From Cardiobacteriaceae bacterium (GTDB lineage Bacteria > Pseudomonadota > Gammaproteobacteria > Cardiobacteriales > Cardiobacteriaceae), in the NCBI GenBank assembly GCA_030525785.1, contig JAUNEA010000001.1, positions 1-64,000 on the forward strand: 64,000 bases of DNA. The letters run 5' to 3'. Of this stretch, positions 28,399 through 38,426 are shown in pieces. The translations under genes were made by a program, and so were the position numbers. Positions within the stretch are counted from its first letter, which is position 1. Each line of letters begins with the position of its first letter. The notes beneath the pieces are model-generated. The model did no database searches. It saw only the letters and a list, made by a program, of their open reading frames with translations, and had not been told where the DNA came from.

Positions 28399-29144
28399 CA
28401 GAACACAGAAACCATACTCAAAGCGCTTTGGGCATTTGGGGCTGGGTATTGGGAATTGGCTTGTTGCTGGGGGTGGCGTATGGATTACGCGCCCCTCTTT
28501 GGGGTTTAATGAATTTTGCACTCCACATTGACCAGCATTTGTTACGCATTACAGAAGATTACGGCATTTGGGTTTATGCCTTGTTGTTTTTGATTGTGTT
28601 TTGTGAGACGGGTTTGGTGGTTTTACCTTTTTTGCCTGGTGATTCTTTGTTGTTTGTAGCGGGTTCTGTCGCGGCTTTTGGGCATTTGAATGTTCATCTG
28701 CTGGTTGGGCTACTGTTGTTGGCAGCCATTTTAGGTGATTGGGTTAATTTTCAGGTCGGTAAGCATTTGGGCGTGAAGCCATTTGAAAACCCAAACAGCA
28801 GAATCTTTAAACGCGAATATCTTGCTCAAACGGAGCAGTTTTACGAAAAATACGGTGCAAAAACCATCATCATTGCGCGATTTGTGCCAATTGTGCGTAC
28901 CTTTGCTCCGTTTGTGGCAGGCATGGGGCGTATGAGATATCAAAAATTCATGTATTACAATGCATTAGGTGCGTTTTTGTGGGTGGTGTTGCTTAGCTAT
29001 GCGGGTTATTTTTTGGGGCGGATAGCGTGGGTGCAAAAGCATTTAGGCGCGATTATTATTGGGATTATTGTGGTATCTGTGTTGCCTGCGGTCATTGAAG
29101 TCATGCGAGAATATCGAAAATCCCGCTTGGAGAAAAAAGTTTAA
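28395..29144 (+). CDS. DedA family membrane protein
   Basis: 249-aa SNARE-associated (DedA/VTT) inner-membrane protein, similar to E. coli YqjA/DedA, which take part in undecaprenyl-phosphate or lipid flipping and envelope homeostasis. Hydrophobic spans lie near 15-35, 55-75, 85-115, 175-200 and 215-235. The family segment [19 protein letters not shown] is near 75 and the conserved [17 protein letters not shown] near 162. It starts inside the L,D-transpeptidase stop codon region, suggesting shared expression. Confidence 0.92.
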   Translation: MTEHRNHTQSALGIWGWVLGIGLLLGVAYGLRAPLWGLMNFALHIDQHLLRITEDYGIWVYALLFLIVFCETGLVVLPFLPGDSLLFVAGSVAAFGHLNVHLLVGLLLLAAILGDWVNFQVGKHLGVKPFENPNSRIFKREYLAQTEQFYEKYGAKTIIIARFVPIVRTFAPFVAGMGRMRYQKFMYYNALGAFLWVVLLSYAGYFLGRIAWVQKHLGAIIIGIIVVSVLPAVIEVMREYRKSRLEKKV

Positions 29145-29178
29145 CGCTTGATGAGAAATAATAAATTAGGAGAAAAGT

Positions 29179-31191
29179 ATGGCAAAAGCCAAAAAAGCTA
29201 AGGCAAGCAAAACACCTAAAAATGCAAAATCAACGCCTGTGGAAGTAACCTCGTTTGAGCAAAAGGAAAATCAGCACGTAGCAGTTGCAGAGCATGTGGC
29301 AGAACAAAGCGCTTTGGTGGAAGAAGCAGCTCCCACGCCAAGCTTGCCCAGTGATGCGCCGAGTTTAGAGCGTTTTGAGGCATGGGTTTGTGAACGAAAC
29401 GATGAATTGGCATGCCAAGAATTGTTGGCTATTTTAAGTAAAATTGACAGCAATTTTGGCAATATACAGGGCATTTCATACCAAGTGCCTTCCCAAATCC
29501 AATACGATGAGTTGCAAGAAATGGCGCATTTCTGCACCCGTTTGGCAGCGGCGGTGAGCCAATTGTTCATGGCAAAGGATTTTTATTTATCTCCCAAAGG
29601 AGCGTTGGATTTCTTAACCTTGCAACGTTGGCTTTCATTAATCTTTGGCTCTTCGCCTTATCACAATGCTGACCATGTTTTGAGAACCTACAATGTCAAT
29701 CCTGAAGAAACCACAGGTAATAACGTACACTTGCCTCCAGAACAAAGCGCTTTTTTCAAATTTTGCGTGCTGTATCTGATGGAATCCAATATCACCCTAA
29801 ACTTGGATACTATCTATGAGATTAGCCCAAAATTAGCGGTCAGCTTGTGCATAGCATTGCAGTCTTCACGTTTCATTGGCACAGAAAGCGCTTTTGCAAA
29901 ACGCCACGCTATTTTGAAATGGCTTCCTGAAAAGCTGGCGATGATGGATAGCTTTGATGGCTTGCCTACAGGAATTTTGCATGATGTTTATATGCATTGC
30001 AGTTATGACATTGATGAGAACAAACACCAAATCAAATGGGCGCTCAATCAAGTTATTCGCCGTCATATTTTGCAATTGGGCTGGCAAGACCGAGCTGTCA
30101 ATACTATCAATACCGTCAATGGTAAACCCGTAATGCTGGTGTTATTGGAGCATTTCAATGCTGGGCATTCCATTTATCGTACACATTCCACCTCTATCCT
30201 AGCAGCACGTCAGCATTTTCATATCATTGGCGTGGGTAGCTCTGCTGTGGATACGGCAGGGAGAGAAGTGTTTGATCAATTCTATGAATTGGAAGGCTCT
30301 CATTTGATGGATAGGCTTTCGTTTTTGCGAGAATTATGTGAACGCTTTGGTGTAGCTGTCTTCTATATGCCATCAATTGGCATGGATTTGACCACTATTT
30401 TTGCCAGCAATACACGCCTTGCTCCGATTCAAGTCATCGCGTTGGGACACCCAGCAACCACGCATTCTAACTTTGTGGATTATGTTTTGGTGGAAGATGA
30501 TTATGTAGGAGCAGAGGAATGTTTTAGTGAGGCATTGATTCGTCTTCCTAAAGATGCCTTACCTTATGTGCCAGCACGAAATGCGCCTGCATCAGTGGAG
30601 TATCGATGGGTTGAGAATCCAGAGGTAGTGCATATTGGCGTTGCTGCAACCACGATGAAACTGAATCCATATTTCTTGTCAGCTTGTCGGGAGATTATGC
30701 TCCGTTCGCATGTTCCTGTTCATTTCCATTTTGCTTTAGGGCAATCCATAGGCGTAACGCATATTTATGCAAAGCGCTTTGTGGAAAGCTATTTAGGTAC
30801 GCAGGTTACGGTTTACCATCATTCCCCTTATGAGCAATACCTCAAGCATTTATACCAATGCGATATGATGATTAATCCATTCCCCTTTGGCAACACTAAT
30901 GGCATCATTGATATGGTCACTTTGGGCTTGGTAGGGGTGTGTAAAACGGGTCGTGAGGTGCATGAGCATATTGATGAGGGCTTATTTAAACGTTTAGGCT
31001 TGCCAACGTGGTTGATTGCGCAAACTGCAGAAGAATACATTGAATGTGCGGTTCGTTTGGCAGAAAACCATGAAGAACGTTTAGCTTTGCGTCGTCATGT
31101 CATTGAAAACAATGGTTTGCAGACTCTTTTTACAGGAAATCCAGAGCCTTTAGGCAATGTATTGTTGGAAAAATTACAAGCAAAAATGTAA
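29179..31191 (+). CDS. ngt: HMW1C-type cytoplasmic N-glycosyltransferase
   Basis: 670-aa soluble enzyme of the HMW1C/ApNGT family (GT41), which transfers hexose from a UDP-sugar to Asn in N-x-S/T sites of adhesins. Nearly the whole length resembles Actinobacillus NGT: YRTHSTSILAARQHFH near 332, YMPSIGMDLTTIFASNTRLAPIQ near 396, TTMKLNPYF near 493, NPFPFGNTNGIIDMVTLGLVGVCKTG near 570. The first 60 residues are an extra Lys/Ala-rich, disordered-looking tail. AGGAG precedes the ATG. No adhesin, secretion partner or alpha-6-glucosyltransferase gene is adjacent, so its targets are elsewhere. Confidence 0.93.
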   Translation: MAKAKKAKASKTPKNAKSTPVEVTSFEQKENQHVAVAEHVAEQSALVEEAAPTPSLPSDAPSLERFEAWVCERNDELACQELLAILSKIDSNFGNIQGISYQVPSQIQYDELQEMAHFCTRLAAAVSQLFMAKDFYLSPKGALDFLTLQRWLSLIFGSSPYHNADHVLRTYNVNPEETTGNNVHLPPEQSAFFKFCVLYLMESNITLNLDTIYEISPKLAVSLCIALQSSRFIGTESAFAKRHAILKWLPEKLAMMDSFDGLPTGILHDVYMHCSYDIDENKHQIKWALNQVIRRHILQLGWQDRAVNTINTVNGKPVMLVLLEHFNAGHSIYRTHSTSILAARQHFHIIGVGSSAVDTAGREVFDQFYELEGSHLMDRLSFLRELCERFGVAVFYMPSIGMDLTTIFASNTRLAPIQVIALGHPATTHSNFVDYVLVEDDYVGAEECFSEALIRLPKDALPYVPARNAPASVEYRWVENPEVVHIGVAATTMKLNPYFLSACREIMLRSHVPVHFHFALGQSIGVTHIYAKRFVESYLGTQVTVYHHSPYEQYLKHLYQCDMMINPFPFGNTNGIIDMVTLGLVGVCKTGREVHEHIDEGLFKRLGLPTWLIAQTAEEYIECAVRLAENHEERLALRRHVIENNGLQTLFTGNPEPLGNVLLEKLQAKM

Positions 31192-31234
31192 GCCAAAGCG
31201 CTTTGGATAATGCCATCTTCTCGGTGGCGATAAG

Positions 31235-31263
31235 AAAAAGGTGGGCATCAAACCCACCTTTTT
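31235..31263 (+). terminator. Intrinsic terminator after ngt
   Basis: AAAAAGGTGGG and CCCACCTTTTT pair around a 7-nt loop. The A-run and T-run make it bidirectional, serving convergent ngt and dnaE. Confidence 0.88.
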
Positions 31264-31292
31264 TATTGCTCTGATGGCAATCCACTCATGGT

Positions 31293-34200
31293 TCAATAAA
31301 TCAGTTGCACAGCTTGCTGACCCAAAGCGCTTTCCAGTTGAGATAGCACATTGAGATTCAGCAAATAATAGCTGGGAAGGGTTAAAGTTCCTCGTGTGCC
31401 GTGTGTGGTGGTGATAAGAAGTTGTACAGAAACTCCATGTTCTTTGATGGTTGGAACCAATAAATCACGCAATATCAAGGCATAATCAGAGCGAGTTTGG
31501 GGCATGATATGCAACAAAAGCTGCTGAGCTTTTCCTGCTCTCGCCTGTTGAAAATCAAGGATTTGCTCAGCAGCAAAACGCCAGCGTTGGCGCATAGGGT
31601 CATAATCGGCTTTTGCTTGTATGACCACAACGGTATCTTCCACACAAAGCGCTTTGTTCTCCGCCGCTACTTGCCCAAAAACCCCTACCTCAATTTGCCC
31701 TGAGCCATCGTCAAGCGTGAGGAAATACATGGTTTGCTGGCGTTTATTCAGCACCGCACGTGCTTCAGTAATAATGCCTGCCAGATGCAATTTTGCAAAG
31801 CGCTTTTCGCGTTCCATTTGCTCAGGGGGCTTATCATCAGGATAAAGCTCGGGCAAATCTGAGAGTCGATGGCTGGTTAGCTGGCGTAAAGTTGGTTTGA
31901 TGTCATCAAGTGGGTGACCGCTCAAAAACAGCCCCAGAATATTTTTCTCATGCTCCAGTTGCTCACGTAAAGACCATGCATGATTGGGGTCAATCGCCAA
32001 GTCTTGCTCATTCAAAGCGCTTTGTTCGCTTGCGCCTGATAAAAGCGTAAAGAGGTCAGTTTGTTGGTTTTTTTGGTCTTGATGATGTTTTTCAGCCATT
32101 GCCATGATGGTGGGTAAAGTATGAAGAAGCCCACCACGATTTGGCTCGAGTTGGTCAAATGCGCCAACGGTAATCAAGGTTTCCAAAACACGGCGATTCA
32201 GGCGTTTGATGTCTAGTCGCTGACAAAAATCGCGGATAGAACGAAATGCCCCATTTTTCTCGCGCTCTTCAACCACATAAGCAATAACCCCTTCTCCAAT
32301 GCCTTTCACACCGCCTAAACCGTACACAATGCCACCGTCCATCGGCATGAAGTGATATTGGGAACGATTGATGCAAGGTGGCAAAACCTGTAAGCCCATT
32401 GCGCGAGCCTCTTCCAAAAACTTCACAATTTTTGGCGGTTTACCAATTTCAGAACTCAAAACCGCTGCCATAAATTCAGCAGGATAATGCGCTTTGAGCC
32501 ATGCGGTTTGGTAAGACAAAATGGCGTAGGTGGCGGAGTGGGATTTGTTGAAACCATACTCTGCAAAAGTTTCCATGAGATTGAAGATGTTGGTAGCAAT
32601 GGCTTCATCAACGCCATTTTGCACTGCTTTTTCAGTAAAAATCAGGCGATGTCGCGCCATTTCTTCCACTTTCTTTTTGCCCATCGCGCGGCGCAATTCA
32701 TCAGCGCCACCCAGTGTGTAATTTGCCAAAACTTGCGCAATTTGCATCACTTGCTCTTGGTAAACCACGATGCCATAGGTGTTGTTTAACACGGATTCCA
32801 GCGCAGGGTGGGGATAGCTAATTTCCATAGCTCCCTGTTTTCGTTTGATGAAATCATCAACCATGCCTGCTTTCAAAGGGCCTGGACGATAAAGTGCGAC
32901 CAAAGCAATTAAATCTTCCAATTGGCTGGGCTGCATTTTGGCAATCAGCTCTTTTAGCCCTTGTGATTCCAGCTGGAAAACAGCAGTTGTTTCAGCACGT
33001 TGTAAGAGTTGATACGTTTTCTCATCATCAAGAGGTAAATCCATGATGGACAAAGCGCTTTGCCCCATTTTCTGGCGCTGACGGTTCACATGTTGCATTG
33101 CCCAATCAATGATGGTGAGCGTACGCAAGCCCAAAAAGTCAAATTTGACTAATCCTACTGCCTCAATATCATCTTTATCAAACTGGCTGACAATGCTGCC
33201 TTCACTCGAATAGAGAGCTGTAAAATCGGTGAGGTGAGAAGGGGAAATCAACACACCGCCTGCATGCTTGCCAACGCTGCGTGTTAAGCCTTCCAGTTTC
33301 AAGGCATAATCTACCAATGTTTTAACTTCTTCGTTGGTTTCATAGGCTTGGATTAAATCAGGGGAGCGCATTTCCTCTTTTTTGGGGTCGGAGGATTTAG
33401 GAGCTAGGGCATCGGATAAAGTAATCCCCAACACAGGTGGAATCATTTTTGAGATTTTATCCACCACAGGATATGGCATGCCCAAAACACGCCCAACATC
33501 GCGTAACACGCCTTTGGCTGCCATAGTGCCATGGGTGGCAATCTGGCAAACGCGGTCATGCCCATATTTATCCATCACATAGTGAATCACTTCATCGCGC
33601 CGATCCATGCAAAAATCAATATCAAAATCAGGCATGGAGACACGTTCTGGATTTAAAAAGCGTTCAAAAAGTAAATCATAGGGCAGGGGGTCTAAGTCTG
33701 TAATTTTGATGGAATAAGCAACCAGTGAGCCAGCTCCTGAACCACGACCAGGCCCAACAGGAATATTCTGCTCCTTTGCCCACTGAATAAAATCCATCAC
33801 AATCAAGAAATAGCCTGAAAAGCCCATGCTTTGAATCACTTGAATCTCGCGATTCAATCGTTCACGATAACGAGGTTCTTGTTGATGGCGTTCTTCGGGG
33901 TTGGGATAGAGCATTTCCAAGCGTTTGGTTAAACCATCATGGGCGCATTGGGCAATGTATTCTTCTTGGCTTTGACCCTCAGGCGTTGGAAAAGGTGGCA
34001 GATGCACTTCGCCCAAAGGTAAAACCACATTGCACTCTGCGGCAATGGCATTGCTGTTGGCAAGGAGTACTTCAGGGTGCAAAGCGCTTAATTCTGCTTG
34101 AGTTTTGAGGGAGTGGTTTTCGGTGTAATGTCGTGGACGATTAGGAGAGTCTAGCTGGTCACCGTTGGAAATACAGACGCGAATCTCGTGTGCCTCGAAA

Positions 34201-34805
34201 TCTTCAGCATTTAAAAAGCAAGCATAATTGGTAGCAACAGCAGTGATTTTTAAGGACTGACTCAACTCTGCCAAAGCGCTTTGATAAGCAGGAGGTTCGT
34301 TGCCCAAAGCCGTTATTTGTAGATGATAATTGCCCCCAAAAATAGTTTGCCAATGTTGAGCTTTCTCGTGGGCACGGGAAACATCGCCACGCAACAAAGC
34401 AAGCCCAACATCGCCTTCCATGCCGCCTGATAAGGCGATTAAATCTTGACAATTCTCTCTCTGCAAATGGGAGATAGAAAGCGCTTTGTGGGTATGTTCT
34501 TCGTCAAGATGTAAGGAGCTGAGTAGGCGACAAAGCGCTTTGAAACCTTCGCGATTTTTAGCAAGCAATACCAATTGAAACACCTCGCCGCGCTCATCGC
34601 GTATGCTCAAATCACAACCCAAAATGGGTTTGATGCCTTTGCTACGAGCGGCTTTGTAAAATTTGACTGCGCCAAAGAGATTGTTGCGATCGGTGAGGGC
34701 AAGGCTGTGCATACCTTGTTCGCTGGCGAATTTTACCAAATCATCAATGGTTAAGAGGCTATCGATGATGCTGTATTCGCTGTGGGTATGAAGATGGGTA
34801 AACAT
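31293..34805 (-). CDS. dnaE: DNA polymerase III alpha subunit
   Basis: Replicative polymerase subunit of 1170 aa. N-terminal PHP domain (HLHTHSEYSIIDS at 4), palm with the catalytic aspartates in MPDFDIDFCMDRR near 390, beta-clamp and OB-fold regions in the C-terminal third. The ATG overlaps the stop of the upstream membrane-protein gene by one base (TGATG), so the two are translationally coupled. More than a dozen full or partial palindrome copies occur, mostly in the PHP domain, linkers and the C-terminal half. Confidence 0.97.
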   Translation of the reverse strand: MFTHLHTHSEYSIIDSLLTIDDLVKFASEQGMHSLALTDRNNLFGAVKFYKAARSKGIKPILGCDLSIRDERGEVFQLVLLAKNREGFKALCRLLSSLHLDEEHTHKALSISHLQRENCQDLIALSGGMEGDVGLALLRGDVSRAHEKAQHWQTIFGGNYHLQITALGNEPPAYQSALAELSQSLKITAVATNYACFLNAEDFEAHEIRVCISNGDQLDSPNRPRHYTENHSLKTQAELSALHPEVLLANSNAIAAECNVVLPLGEVHLPPFPTPEGQSQEEYIAQCAHDGLTKRLEMLYPNPEERHQQEPRYRERLNREIQVIQSMGFSGYFLIVMDFIQWAKEQNIPVGPGRGSGAGSLVAYSIKITDLDPLPYDLLFERFLNPERVSMPDFDIDFCMDRRDEVIHYVMDKYGHDRVCQIATHGTMAAKGVLRDVGRVLGMPYPVVDKISKMIPPVLGITLSDALAPKSSDPKKEEMRSPDLIQAYETNEEVKTLVDYALKLEGLTRSVGKHAGGVLISPSHLTDFTALYSSEGSIVSQFDKDDIEAVGLVKFDFLGLRTLTIIDWAMQHVNRQRQKMGQSALSIMDLPLDDEKTYQLLQRAETTAVFQLESQGLKELIAKMQPSQLEDLIALVALYRPGPLKAGMVDDFIKRKQGAMEISYPHPALESVLNNTYGIVVYQEQVMQIAQVLANYTLGGADELRRAMGKKKVEEMARHRLIFTEKAVQNGVDEAIATNIFNLMETFAEYGFNKSHSATYAILSYQTAWLKAHYPAEFMAAVLSSEIGKPPKIVKFLEEARAMGLQVLPPCINRSQYHFMPMDGGIVYGLGGVKGIGEGVIAYVVEEREKNGAFRSIRDFCQRLDIKRLNRRVLETLITVGAFDQLEPNRGGLLHTLPTIMAMAEKHHQDQKNQQTDLFTLLSGASEQSALNEQDLAIDPNHAWSLREQLEHEKNILGLFLSGHPLDDIKPTLRQLTSHRLSDLPELYPDDKPPEQMEREKRFAKLHLAGIITEARAVLNKRQQTMYFLTLDDGSGQIEVGVFGQVAAENKALCVEDTVVVIQAKADYDPMRQRWRFAAEQILDFQQARAGKAQQLLLHIMPQTRSDYALILRDLLVPTIKEHGVSVQLLITTTHGTRGTLTLPSYYLLNLNVLSQLESALGQQAVQLIY

Positions 34806-35377
34806 CAGTTACTGGCTCGAGTTAAAAGGCGTATGGCAGCCCATAGATAAATGATACCTAAGGCTATCAACGCCAGCGGTAAAGCTTTTTCCAGCATCGA
34901 ACGGCTTTGGCGTATCTCTGCAAGTGGCGATTCTACATTGCCCTCATAGCTTTTGCCTTGATAAAGCGCTTTGCCAACAACGCCATGTCGCCAAATACCA
35001 TTGTCGTAATAATAAACAAGGGTTAAGGCATGGGCTGGCAGGGTCAAACGAGCGCGGAAAAGCGCTTTTTGTTCTGTGGTGGCGAAATCTTGCTGTTTGC
35101 TTTGGCTTTTCATGAATGCGCACAAACCGCTGTTATCGTAACGGCAAGGGATTAAATACTTGAATTCGCCTGATGTAAAAGAGATGTCATTTTCTGGGCG
35201 TTCATCATCGCCATTGCGACTTTGACGGTAGTTATATTCAAGCTGAAGAGGTTCGGCAAAGCTGATGGTTTGGGCTTCGTGGAGATAGAACTGGCTGCCG
35301 CGTAAGCTTAAAAACAAAATCCCCGCTGCGAGCGCAAAAAAGAGGGTGAGTAAAAAGAAAGAATGTAATTTATTCAT
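34805..35377 (-). CDS. Bitopic membrane protein of unknown function
   Basis: 190-aa protein not recognised as a family. An N-terminal hydrophobic segment (about 7-26) and a C-terminal one (about 163-183) bracket a periplasmic or cytosolic domain with two cysteines (near 79 and 86) that could form a disulphide. No clear ribosome site precedes ATG 35377. Its stop overlaps the dnaE start, and it lies 15 bp after the HAD phosphatase gene, so it sits between a sugar kinase/phosphatase pair and dnaE on one strand. Nothing in it points to replication. Confidence 0.7.
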   Translation of the reverse strand: MNKLHSFFLLTLFFALAAGILFLSLRGSQFYLHEAQTISFAEPLQLEYNYRQSRNGDDERPENDISFTSGEFKYLIPCRYDNSGLCAFMKSQSKQQDFATTEQKALFRARLTLPAHALTLVYYYDNGIWRHGVVGKALYQGKSYEGNVESPLAEIRQSRSMLEKALPLALIALGIIYLWAAIRLLTRASN

Positions 35378-35392
35378 AAGACTGAAGATTAA

Positions 35393-36106
35393 TCAACGGC
35401 TGTAATGTTCCAAAATATCCAAGACACCACGCGCATAAGGATAGGGGCTGGTGTATGTGCAAAGCGCTTTGAGGTCAGGGTGGGCATTGTGCGGACAGGC
35501 AGAAATTTCCACTTGGCGCAAAATCGGTAAATCTCCATGACTATCACCAATGGCGGCGAGGCGTTTATTTTGGATTTGTTGGTGTTTCAAGTAAAACTGC
35601 GCACCTTGCCATTTATCCAAACCTGCGATGGTGAAATCAACGGTTTTCCCTGAGGCGTGTAAATCAAAGCCGTGATAATCAAAATTTTCCATGATGTAAG
35701 GCTTTAAATCGAGGGCGTTTTGATCTTCAGCGACCAATGATAAGCTGCCTGCTTTTCCGTGCGAGAGGCGAAAGCGAGCGTTGGTTAAAGCTTCTTTGGC
35801 AAAAAAGCTGGTTAAATCATGGAGTTTTTGGCGAGCTTCTGGCGTGAACAGAGGGTGTGAGATAACCGTATCGCTTTGCAGGTGAAACAACAACGCGCCA
35901 TGATCGGCAATTGCCCATTCTCCCAATTGCACCACCTGATAAAGCGCTTCCAAATAAGAAAGTGAGCGACCCGTACACAGCACCACTGATAAATTCCGCT
36001 CTTGGCAAAGCGTTTCCAAATCGCGCAATGCCTCTAAATCAAAGCGCTTGAATTTACCAGCGCTCAAGCAACCATCAATATCTAAAAACCAAAGAATATT
36101 TTTCAT
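35393..36106 (-). CDS. HAD-superfamily phosphatase (Cof/sucrose-phosphatase-like)
   Basis: 237-aa hydrolase of the HAD IIB type. Motif I is DIDGCL (Asp near 8 and 10), motif II the VVLCTGRS segment near 40, and motif IV AIGDSHGDLPIL near 190. These enzymes remove phosphate from sugar phosphates in the cytoplasm. ATG 36106 overlaps the TGA of the PfkB kinase gene by one base (GTG 36109 is an alternative), so the two act in one operon, possibly opposing or sequential steps on the same sugar. The substrate is not evident. Confidence 0.8.
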   Translation of the reverse strand: MKNILWFLDIDGCLSAGKFKRFDLEALRDLETLCQERNLSVVLCTGRSLSYLEALYQVVQLGEWAIADHGALLFHLQSDTVISHPLFTPEARQKLHDLTSFFAKEALTNARFRLSHGKAGSLSLVAEDQNALDLKPYIMENFDYHGFDLHASGKTVDFTIAGLDKWQGAQFYLKHQQIQNKRLAAIGDSHGDLPILRQVEISACPHNAHPDLKALCTYTSPYPYARGVLDILEHYSR

Positions 36107-37017
36107 CACTCGTCCTCATCAAACAGCTCAATACCTACTTCCATAAATTGCTCTATTTCTTGGCGAGAAATTTTGGGCGTTGCGCCTGCTTGACCAGCCA
36201 CCATCGCCCCAACAGCACAGCCAAATTCTAAAGCGCTTTCTACCCCATTAGGTTCTTGCAAATATTTCCATAAAAATGCGCCAAAGAAATTATCGCCCGC
36301 GCCCACCGTATCCACTACATCAACCCGATAGCCAGCGCAATAGGAGAAGCATTCTTCATCGGTATCATAAAAAACAGCGCCATGCGCTCCAAGCGTGACG
36401 CAAATCTTAGCGCCAGAGGCTTTATCGCTTAAAAACTGGATATTCTGTTCCAAGCTGCGTTTTTTACAGCCCATTTCACTTGTAATTTCAAAGAGTTCTT
36501 CATCATTGAGTTTGATTAAATTTGCTTCGCTCATCAAATAGCGTAAGGTTTCGTAGTTGTAGTGTGGGGTTCGAAGATTAACATCGAAGATTTTGTATTC
36601 GGCGTGAGCTAAAAGCGCTTTGAGGGTTTGGAAGGAGCGTTCATCACGAGAAGCAAGTGAGCCAAAAACAAAAGCATCAGCTTGTTTGACTTCATCTAAA
36701 GCGCTTTGGGTGGGCATGATGTTGTCCCATGCACAGGGGTAGACAATATCGTAAGTTGCTGAGCCTTTGGCATCTAAATGCACATTGACAAGGCTGGTGG
36801 GTAGATTGTTGCGTTGGATTAAATCAATATAGACGCGTTGTTCTGCTACTTTGGCACAAAGCGCTTTGCCATCGTTGTCATTGCCACAGGCACTGATGAT
36901 AGAGGCTTGAGCGCCCAGTTGCGCCATACGCACCATCACATTCAACGGCGCACCGCCCAAAACTTTGCCACTCGGCAAGTTATCCCACAAAATTTCGCCA
37001 AAAGCAGTTATCCGCAT
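36106..37017 (-). CDS. PfkB-family sugar kinase, fructokinase-like
   Basis: 303-aa ribokinase-family kinase. The start (ITAFGEILWDNLPSGKVLGGAPLNV) resembles fructokinases of the Bacteroides type, and the signature DTVGAGDNFFGAF near 250 contains the catalytic aspartate. ATG 37017 has GGAG 6 bp upstream; ATG 37023 is directly adjacent to that site and less likely. It is coupled to the HAD phosphatase gene and divergent from hom. Fructose is the best guess, not proven. Confidence 0.85.
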   Translation of the reverse strand: MRITAFGEILWDNLPSGKVLGGAPLNVMVRMAQLGAQASIISACGNDNDGKALCAKVAEQRVYIDLIQRNNLPTSLVNVHLDAKGSATYDIVYPCAWDNIMPTQSALDEVKQADAFVFGSLASRDERSFQTLKALLAHAEYKIFDVNLRTPHYNYETLRYLMSEANLIKLNDEELFEITSEMGCKKRSLEQNIQFLSDKASGAKICVTLGAHGAVFYDTDEECFSYCAGYRVDVVDTVGAGDNFFGAFLWKYLQEPNGVESALEFGCAVGAMVAGQAGATPKISRQEIEQFMEVGIELFDEDE

Positions 37018-37106
37018 ATCCATCTCCGATTAAGTCCTGAGGAGATGATTTTAGCTTATACTGGCAACTTTGGTTATTTTGTTGATTCTTTGGCTTGAGG
37101 TAAAAC

Positions 37107-38417
37107 ATGAAACAGGTAGCAATTGGTATTATTGGTTATGGCACGGTTGGGCAGGGCGTGGTTGAAGTATTGCGTCAAAATGAACGTGAGATTTTGCGCC
37201 GTACGGGTTATACCTTGAAAGTGGTTTGTGTGGCAAAAAGGGATTGGCGAGGCATCGATCAAAGCGCTTTGCCGTTTGTTTGCGAAACAGATCCGTTTAA
37301 AGTGGTGCAGCACCCTGAAGTGGATATTGTTTTAGAACTTATGGGCGGCGAGGAGCCAGCCAAAAGTTTGATTGAGGCGGCGCTATCCAATGGAAAACAT
37401 GTGATTACCGCAAACAAAGCGCTTATTGCACGACATGGCGAATCTTTATTCACACTTGCCAAACAAAAGGGCTTGGATTTGGCATTTGAGGCATCGGTGG
37501 CAGGCGGTATTCCTGTGATTAAGGTTTTGCGCGAGGCGATGAGCGCGAATGAAATCAGCGAGGTGGTGGGCATTATCAATGGTACCAGCAATTTTATTTT
37601 GACCGAGATGGCGCAAAAAGGTCGAGAATTTATGGACGTTTTACGCGAAGCCCAAGCTTTAGGCTATGCCGAAGCTGACCCCAGCTTTGATATCAACGGC
37701 ACAGATGCTGCCCACAAAATCACCATTCTTGCCTCCATTGCTTTTGGTATTCCGTTGCAATTTGACAAAGTCTACATTGAAGGCATTGAAAGGCTCACGC
37801 CAGAAGACATTCAAAATGCCGCCGATTTGGGTTACAAAATCAAACATTTGGGTATGGCGATTCGTAGAAATGATGGGGTTGAAATTCGGGTTCACCCAAC
37901 GTTAATCCCCCAAAGCGCTTTGCTCTCTAGCGTCAATGGCGTGATGAATGCAGTGCAAGTGAAAGGAAATGCGGTGGGCAATAGTTTGTACTATGGGCCT
38001 GGCGCAGGAAGATTGCCGACAGCATCGGCGGTAGTAGCAGATTTGGTGGATATTGTGCGTGAGCTAAATTTGGCTGGAACAGATCGTTTGCCTGAATTTG
38101 GATACGAGTATGTGCATCAAGCCAGTGATTTACCTGTATTGGAATCAGGGCAGTTTGTGAGCGCGTATTATTTACGGCTCAATGTTTCTGACCGCGCAGG
38201 TGTTTTGGCTGATGTAACGGCAATTATGGCGAAACATCATATTTCTATTCAATCAATTATACAAAAAGTTGAGCAAAAACAAGGCGATTTGATGCCTTTG
38301 ATTTTGATGACGGAACGTGTTCGCGAATCACAGTTGCAAAGCGCTTTGCAGGCATTGCAGGCGTTGGAGAGTGTACATGGCGCCATTCAGTGTTTGCGGG
38401 TGGAGTCTATTGCTTAG
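37107..38417 (+). CDS. hom: Homoserine dehydrogenase
   Basis: Reduces aspartate semialdehyde to homoserine for threonine and methionine. 436 aa: NAD(P)-binding GYGTVGQGVVEVL near 10, catalytic core with NGTSNFILTEM near 155 and a C-terminal ACT domain (about 350-430) for threonine feedback. It is a stand-alone enzyme, not fused to aspartokinase. GAGGT precedes the ATG. recJ follows after 9 bp. Confidence 0.96.
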   Translation: MKQVAIGIIGYGTVGQGVVEVLRQNEREILRRTGYTLKVVCVAKRDWRGIDQSALPFVCETDPFKVVQHPEVDIVLELMGGEEPAKSLIEAALSNGKHVITANKALIARHGESLFTLAKQKGLDLAFEASVAGGIPVIKVLREAMSANEISEVVGIINGTSNFILTEMAQKGREFMDVLREAQALGYAEADPSFDINGTDAAHKITILASIAFGIPLQFDKVYIEGIERLTPEDIQNAADLGYKIKHLGMAIRRNDGVEIRVHPTLIPQSALLSSVNGVMNAVQVKGNAVGNSLYYGPGAGRLPTASAVVADLVDIVRELNLAGTDRLPEFGYEYVHQASDLPVLESGQFVSAYYLRLNVSDRAGVLADVTAIMAKHHISIQSIIQKVEQKQGDLMPLILMTERVRESQLQSALQALQALESVHGAIQCLRVESIA

Positions 38418-38426
38418 GAGTGGGTG

